Below, one piece after another: positions 5,475 to 10,004 of a DNA stretch of 10,004 nucleotides (its first letter is position 1; each line of letters begins with the position of its first letter). The position numbers and the translations under genes were made by a program. The stretch spans positions 1 to 10,004 of the forward strand of contig CACZQT010000232.1 in assembly GCA_902783295.1 (NCBI GenBank). The letters are read 5' to 3'. Below the pieces are notes generated by a model. It was not told the DNA's origin, searched no databases, and saw only the letters and a program-made list of their open reading frames with translations. This stretch comes from an uncultured Lachnospiraceae bacterium. Its GTDB lineage: Bacteria > Bacillota > Clostridia > Lachnospirales > Lachnospiraceae.

Positions 5475-7436
5475 ATGGAAGACGAAAAAATGCGCCGTCT
5501 GCGGGAACTGACGTCCCTGCTGAATGAAGCAGCCAGAGCCTACTACCAGGAAAGCCGCGAAATTATGCCGAACGTGGAATATGACCGGCTGTATGATGAA
5601 CTGACGGCTCTGGAGCAGGAACTTGGGATCGCCCTTACGGAAAGCCCGACTCAGTGGGTAGGGTACGAACTGGCCAGCGAACTGCCCCGGGAAGCGCATG
5701 AAACGCCCATGCTTTCCCTGGATAAAACAAAAAATATAGAAGATCTGGCGGACTGGCTGGGAGACCAGGAGGGGCTGCTTTCCTGGAAGATGGACGGTTT
5801 GACGGTCGTGCTGACCTACCGTGACGGAACCCTGGCCAAGGCCGTGACCCGCGGAAACGGAGAGGTTGGCGAAGTTATTACAGCCAATGCCAGGACTTTC
5901 CGGAACCTGCCGGTAAGGATCCCTTATACCGGTGAACTGGTATTGCGGGGAGAAGCGGTGATCCGCTATTCGGATTTTGAAAGGATCAACCGGGAACTGC
6001 CGGAGGTAGAGGAGAAGTACAAAAATCCCCGAAACCTCTGCAGCGGATCGGTCCGTCAGCTGAACAGCGAGGTGACGGCTGCAAGAAGTGTCCGGTTTTA
6101 TGCGTTCGCTCTCGTGAAAGCAGACGGAGTGGATTTTCAGAATTCACGGGAAGAGCAGTTCCGCTGGCTGAAAAATCAGGGCTTTGACATCGTGTACTAT
6201 GAACGTGTAAACAGCGCGACACTGCCTTCCACAGTGGTGAATTTTGCGGGGATGGTTACGGAAAACGATCTTCCTTCCGACGGTCTGGTCCTGCTCCTGG
6301 ATGATATTGCGTACGGAGAATCCCTGGGCCGTACTGCGAAATTCCCAAGAAACGCCATCGCGTTTAAATGGGCGGATGAGCAGCAGGAGACGACCCTGGT
6401 GGGGATCGAATGGAGTCCGTCCCGGACGGGGCTTATCAATCCGGTGGCCGTCTTTAAACCGGTACAGCTGGAAGGAACCACTGTCAGCCGGGCGAGTGTG
6501 CATAACGTAAGCATCCTGGAGTCTCTGGAACTGGGGGTGGGAGACCGGATTACTGTCTATAAAGCCAACATGATCATTCCTCAGATTGCGGAAAACCTGA
6601 CGCGCAGCGGCATGGGGCCGCTTCCGGCGGTCTGTCCGGTATGCGGCGCTGCCACGGAATTGAGACAGAACGCGGAAGTGAAAGTGCTGGTCTGCCCGAA
6701 TCCGGACTGCCAGGCCAAACAGATCAAGAAATTTGCCCTGTTTGTCAGCCGGGATGCCCTGGATGTGGACGGACTCTCGGAAATGACCCTGGAAAAGTTT
6801 ATCCAGGCGGGCTTTATTCATGATTTTCTGGATATCTTCCGGCTGGAGGAACACCGGGAGGCGATTGTACAGATGGAAGGCTTCGGTGAGAAGTCTTATG
6901 CCAAACTGATTCAGGCAGCTGAGGCATCCCGGAAGACAACTCTGCCCCGCCTGGTATACGGACTGGGAATCGCAGGAATCGGCCAGGCAAATGCAAAACT
7001 GATCTGCCGTGCATTTGGGAATGATCCGGAGCGTCTGCGGCACGCGTCGAAGGAAGAGCTGATACAGATCGAAGGAATCGGGGATGTGCTGGCAGATGGT
7101 ATCCTGGCGTATTTTTCGGAGGAGAAGAACCAGAAAACGCTGGATGATCTTCTGGAAATTCTGGAACTGGAAGCTCCCCAGACCGTGGAGGAGCAGCCGT
7201 CTCTGACGGGAAAAACCTTTGTGATTACCGGCGCTCTGGAACAGTTCACCAACCGGAAGGAAGCGCAGGAGGCGATCGAAGCTGCAGGCGGCAAGGTGGC
7301 CGGTTCCGTCAGCAAAAATACGGACTTCCTGGTCAATAATGACCTGCTGTCCGGGTCCTCCAAAAATAAAAAAGCCAAGGAACTGGGGATTCCCATTATT
7401 TCTGAAGAAGAACTGCGCAGCATGCTGGGAATGTAA
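5475..7436 (+). CDS. ligA: NAD+-dependent DNA ligase LigA, divergent type
   Basis: LigA seals nicks in DNA during replication and repair, using NAD+. The 653-residue product has the full family layout. The NMN-binding Ia region is at about 10-65 (VEYDRLYDEL, SPTQWVG) and the adenylation domain runs to about 300, with Lys105 in KMDG as the AMP-accepting lysine. An OB fold follows at about 305-380. A Cys4 zinc finger has C387, C390, C407 and C412. Helix-hairpin-helix repeats lie at about 465-545 and a BRCT domain at about 575-653. Some normally conserved pocket residues differ: S103 before the KxDG motif, RGNG for RGDG, and leucine 274 where motif IV usually has lysine (see findings). GAGGGG (5465-5470) and family length support the start at 5475. 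An in-frame ATG at 5397 with AGGAAG (5385-5390) would add 26 unrelated residues, and an in-frame ATG at 5463 is also possible. Confidence 0.95.
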   Translation: MEDEKMRRLRELTSLLNEAARAYYQESREIMPNVEYDRLYDELTALEQELGIALTESPTQWVGYELASELPREAHETPMLSLDKTKNIEDLADWLGDQEGLLSWKMDGLTVVLTYRDGTLAKAVTRGNGEVGEVITANARTFRNLPVRIPYTGELVLRGEAVIRYSDFERINRELPEVEEKYKNPRNLCSGSVRQLNSEVTAARSVRFYAFALVKADGVDFQNSREEQFRWLKNQGFDIVYYERVNSATLPSTVVNFAGMVTENDLPSDGLVLLLDDIAYGESLGRTAKFPRNAIAFKWADEQQETTLVGIEWSPSRTGLINPVAVFKPVQLEGTTVSRASVHNVSILESLELGVGDRITVYKANMIIPQIAENLTRSGMGPLPAVCPVCGAATELRQNAEVKVLVCPNPDCQAKQIKKFALFVSRDALDVDGLSEMTLEKFIQAGFIHDFLDIFRLEEHREAIVQMEGFGEKSYAKLIQAAEASRKTTLPRLVYGLGIAGIGQANAKLICRAFGNDPERLRHASKEELIQIEGIGDVLADGILAYFSEEKNQKTLDDLLEILELEAPQTVEEQPSLTGKTFVITGALEQFTNRKEAQEAIEAAGGKVAGSVSKNTDFLVNNDLLSGSSKNKKAKELGIPIISEEELRSMLGM

Positions 7437-7539
7437 CCGCCGGAACATAATCGGACAGGACGTTTATCCTATTGATGAGATGCCTTAAAGAAAACACGGC
7501 ATACCGATGCTGCGGAAAATGCAACGAAAAGAGAAGATC

Positions 7540-8685
7540 ATGAGACGTGTGTTGTTTTTTGGGGGAAAACAGGCGCGGATTTTCAGCCTGGTGCTGCTGT
7601 GCGCAATGATGCTTTTCCTGAATACCGGGAAAGCCTGCGCAGAGGCAGGCAGACCCAGACCGACCGGAACCCTGAATATAACCCGCAAGGTGCTGGCAAA
7701 GGGGAAGAGCCTGCAGCTGGCCTACAAAGGGAAAGAAGAGGTTGTATCCTGGAAAACGAAAAAGAAATCCCGGGCGACAGTTTCTTCCAAAGGGAAGGTA
7801 AAAGCGGCCGGCCAGGGGAAAGTGGTTATACAGGCAGTCCTGGACAGTGGAGCCGTCGCGGAATGTACGCTGACGGTACGTGCCAAAGCAAAGTCTACTG
7901 CGGCCAGAACCGGAAACGGGCACTGGAAAAACCAGTACGGGGAACGCTATTATGTTTTTCCGGATGGATCCATGCTGACCGGCAGCTGCCCGATCGGTGA
8001 CAGCCATTATGTTTTTGATGCGAACGGCGCCTTGCAGAGGCCGGAAAAAACATCGGTCATAAAACCCGGCAAGAAATATTACCTGGTTTCTCCCTCCGGA
8101 AAAGCCCTTTCCGGCTGGCAGGTCGTAGGGAAAAAACTCTATTATGCAGGCAGCAACGGGGTAGTGAAGAGGAATACCACCTATGAGGGTATTGCATTCG
8201 GCGAAGACGGTTCTGCGAAGAAAAGCGCGGCTGCGACCTATCAGACGACCATTGTGGAAACCGTAAACCGGATCTGTTCGGAAGATATGAGCAAAGGCGA
8301 GAAGCTCTATGCCTGCTGGAATTATCTTACAGGAAGAAGCTCCTACAGTTACTATATCTGGCCATACATGGTCGGTGAGGATGGCTGGGTACGGAAATCC
8401 GCCTGGCAGCTTCTGGAGACCGGAAGAGGGGACTGCTACAATTTTGCCTGTGCTTTCGCTGCCATGGCAGGCGTCGTCGGCTATAAAGCGTACGTGGTGT
8501 ACGGCCGGGTTTCCGGCAGTCGGGATCACGCGGCGGACGGTCTGACACGCCATGCCTGGGTGAAGATTAATGGCCTGTATTACGACCCGGAAGCCGAGTG
8601 GGCCAACTGGTACCGTGGAGTATACGGGGATGGAAGCTATGATATCCGTCACGAGATATTGAAATATTATTCCTATTACGAATAA
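7540..8685 (+). CDS. Exported transglutaminase-like protein with wall-binding-type repeats
   Basis: From the ATG at 7540 the product has 381 residues. A signal peptide covers 1-36 (MRRVLFFGGK n-region, hydrophobic IFSLVLLCAMMLFL, cleavage probably after ACA or AEA). Residues 44-114 resemble a bacterial Ig-like (Big_2) domain: LNITRKVLAKGKSLQL, then SWKTKKKSRATVSSKGKVKA. Residues 127-210 hold degenerate cell-wall-binding repeats (GHWKNQYGERYYVFPDGSM, GWQVVGKKLYYAGSNG). Residues 235-381 form a transglutaminase-like domain with the triad C299 (GRGDCYNFACAF), H338 (RHAWVKI) and D349 (YYDPEAEW). Such domains act as cysteine proteases or cross-linkers; the substrate is unknown. In-frame ATGs at 7507 and 7519 would extend it by 11 or 7 residues. 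All sites are weak; GAGAAG just before 7540 and a compact signal peptide favour 7540. No terminator separates it from the next exported protein. Confidence 0.87.
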   Translation: MRRVLFFGGKQARIFSLVLLCAMMLFLNTGKACAEAGRPRPTGTLNITRKVLAKGKSLQLAYKGKEEVVSWKTKKKSRATVSSKGKVKAAGQGKVVIQAVLDSGAVAECTLTVRAKAKSTAARTGNGHWKNQYGERYYVFPDGSMLTGSCPIGDSHYVFDANGALQRPEKTSVIKPGKKYYLVSPSGKALSGWQVVGKKLYYAGSNGVVKRNTTYEGIAFGEDGSAKKSAAATYQTTIVETVNRICSEDMSKGEKLYACWNYLTGRSSYSYYIWPYMVGEDGWVRKSAWQLLETGRGDCYNFACAFAAMAGVVGYKAYVVYGRVSGSRDHAADGLTRHAWVKINGLYYDPEAEWANWYRGVYGDGSYDIRHEILKYYSYYE

Positions 8686-8688
8686 AAC
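8659..8688 (+). promoter_or_regulatory. Possible promoter for the surface protein gene
   Basis: TTGAAA (8659-8664, five of six -35 matches) is followed after 18 bases by TAAAAC (8683-8688, four of six -10 matches). It overlaps the last codons of the transglutaminase-like gene, in AT-rich sequence that differs from the surrounding coding region. Transcription would start near 8695. The weak -10 keeps this tentative. Confidence 0.3.
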
Positions 8689-8727
8689 TTTTTTAAAATT
8701 TCATCAGTACAAGGAGGAGCAGGTATT

Positions 8728-10004
8728 ATGAGAAAACATGCGACCACGTATTATTTCCTTTTCAGCCTTCTGGCTGTGCTTTTCTGGAACTGCCTTCTGC
8801 CAGGCTCTGTCATGGCAGAGACAAAAACCATCCAGGAGACGGATACGCTGGAACACAATGCCATGTGGAAGGCACAGGAGATACAGCTGAAAAACGAGGA
8901 CTCGGTCATCACCATCCAGGGAGCGATGGGGACTCCGTCAAATTCTGCTTTGCATGCCGAGGACTTCTACAAAATACAAACGCCTGTCAGGGGCGTTCTG
9001 GTTGCAGATATTGAACCCGGAACGATTTCTGTGGAAAAGAGCCAGAATGCGGTTTCGGCTTTTGTGCTGAATACTGCCGGGGACGAAGTGACCCAGGGGG
9101 GAAATTATGGAAAAGTATCCCTCATCTGCCCTGCGGAGGAGAACGGAGTCTTTTATATCAAGATGAAAGACTCCGTGCATCTGTATGACTATACCATCAC
9201 CCTCACCTATCATCCGTTTAAAAATACACACTGGACAGTACCCCGCAACAGGGAAGAGGCTGTCACCTGCGAACTCGGAACCTGGGAACAGCGTTTCTAC
9301 ACACTGCTCCCTGACGAAATCAACGCTGATAATCCGAATTTTGAATTCCCTTATCACTGGTACCGGATTGAAATTCCGAAGGCGGGGGAATATCTTCTGG
9401 AGACAACCTCTCTGCCTTCCGCTTTGTTTTCCTTTAGCAGTACTGCTCTGATTTACGAAACGGAGGATTATTCCACCTGCGGTGAGGTGTATGATGTCGA
9501 TCATCAGAAAGTGCTGGTATCTACCCCGCAGGGAGGAGATTATCTCTATGAAAATACGCTTTCTCTTTTTACAGGAACGCGTAAAGAGATAAACGATCCC
9601 GGCAGCCGGATCCTGTCATTGCCTAAAGCCGGCACCTATTACCTGAGAATTCCTCTTACCGCCTTATATTACCTGCAGGAATACCGGTTCCGCGTGACCA
9701 GTCTGTCAACTGTCGAGACGCCGGAAGAATCCTCGAAGACCCCTGAAAGCACAAAGGCTCCCGAAACGAGCAAAACGCCTGAAAGCACCAAAGCTACGGA
9801 AAGCACCCAGGCGCCCGAGCCCGGCCAGGATGCAGCTCAGCCGGAGGAGAGCAGCCCTTCCGACGGGCAGATTGTGCTTGCGAAAGGCAAGACCTTTACC
9901 GCTGCCGGAGAAACTTATAAGGTGACAAAGGCCAAGGCCACTGTTACTTACAGCAAATCCAAGAAGAACGCAAAGACGGTTAAGGTTCCGGATACTGTTG
10001 CCTA
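8728..10004 (+). CDS. Large exported surface protein, BspA-like, 3' part missing
   Basis: The gene opens at an ATG with AAGGAGG (8711-8717) 10 bases upstream and stays open to the window edge, giving 425 residues. Residues 1-30 are a signal peptide (MRKHATTYYF, a hydrophobic core, cleavage after VMA). Residues 31-328 look like two beta-rich domains, each ending in a phrase such as NGVFYIKMKD, AGEYLLETTS or AGTYYLRIPL; these recall pre-peptidase C-terminal-like or CBM-like beta sandwiches, though I cannot name the family. Residues 329-380 are a Thr/Glu/Ser/Pro linker with 12-residue repeats. From 381, IVLAKGKTF, then ETYKVTKAKATVTY, then KTVKVPDTVA resembles the start of a BspA-type leucine-rich-repeat region. 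The rest lies beyond the window, so LRRs or a wall anchor are inference. An adhesin or scaffold role on the cell surface is likely, paired with the transglutaminase-like protein upstream. Confidence 0.85.
   Translation, partial: MRKHATTYYFLFSLLAVLFWNCLLPGSVMAETKTIQETDTLEHNAMWKAQEIQLKNEDSVITIQGAMGTPSNSALHAEDFYKIQTPVRGVLVADIEPGTISVEKSQNAVSAFVLNTAGDEVTQGGNYGKVSLICPAEENGVFYIKMKDSVHLYDYTITLTYHPFKNTHWTVPRNREEAVTCELGTWEQRFYTLLPDEINADNPNFEFPYHWYRIEIPKAGEYLLETTSLPSALFSFSSTALIYETEDYSTCGEVYDVDHQKVLVSTPQGGDYLYENTLSLFTGTRKEINDPGSRILSLPKAGTYYLRIPLTALYYLQEYRFRVTSLSTVETPEESSKTPESTKAPETSKTPESTKATESTQAPEPGQDAAQPEESSPSDGQIVLAKGKTFTAAGETYKVTKAKATVTYSKSKKNAKTVKVPDTVA
9739..9810 (+). repeat. Two 36-bp tandem coding repeats in the linker
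   Basis: Bases 9739-9774 and 9775-9810 encode TPESTKAPETSK and TPESTKATESTQ, two adjacent 12-residue units, followed by a partial APEP. The DNA copies differ mostly at third codon positions. They form part of a flexible, acidic, hydroxyl-rich linker of the surface protein, a kind of sequence that often varies in copy number between strains. Confidence 0.7.

Noticed and set aside
7446..7451. CATAAT as a -10 box before the transglutaminase-like gene
   Set aside because: No acceptable -35 box lies 16-18 bases upstream, so it is not called a promoter.
2169..8652. Other long minus-strand frames opposite queA, the glycohydrolase, ligA and the transglutaminase-like gene
   Set aside because: Each lies antisense to a gene with clear family motifs and encodes low-complexity basic or aromatic sequence; they are shadows of coding on the plus strand.

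Overview
The window reads as a stretch of chromosome from a Gram-positive anaerobe of the Bacillota, most likely a Lachnospiraceae-type Clostridia. This is inferred from the style of the proteins: a divergent NAD-dependent DNA ligase, an RluF-type pseudouridine synthase, an SH3-domain membrane protein, a secreted transglutaminase with cell-wall-binding-like repeats and a BspA-like surface protein. GGAGG-type ribosome binding sites and moderately high GC fit too. All supported genes are on the plus strand. I see no tRNA, rRNA, CRISPR array, insertion sequence or phage gene.

Layout. Bases 3-254 are the 3' end of an O-acetylhomoserine sulfhydrylase-type gene, followed closely by a small unknown gene (264-557). 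An AT-rich gap carries a near-consensus sigma-70 promoter (611-639) and a long leader with an imperfect 41-bp tandem repeat. The leader leads to a membrane-anchored protein with a C-terminal SH3 domain (811-2211), closed by a clear intrinsic terminator (2241-2268). Then comes a housekeeping block: queA (2301-3377), an ADP-ribosylglycohydrolase (3469-4521), an RluF-type pseudouridine synthase (4599-5324) and ligA (5475-7436). No terminator is obvious inside this block, but two gaps hold inverted-repeat elements (3359-3420 and 5328-5380). The last part encodes two exported proteins: a transglutaminase-like protein (7540-8685) and the first 425 residues of a large surface protein (8728 to the window end).

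How the genes fit together. queA and rluF modify tRNA and rRNA, ligA seals DNA using NAD+, and the ADP-ribosylglycohydrolase may remove ADP-ribose from a target not evident here. The grouping may be no more than a housekeeping operon. The SH3 protein, the transglutaminase and the terminal protein all point to the cell surface.

No complete undescribed system is evident. The points most worth a second look are the changed nucleotide-pocket residues of LigA, the compact two-tier hairpin element before ligA, the duplicated leader in front of the SH3-domain gene, and the pair of adjacent exported proteins at the right end.
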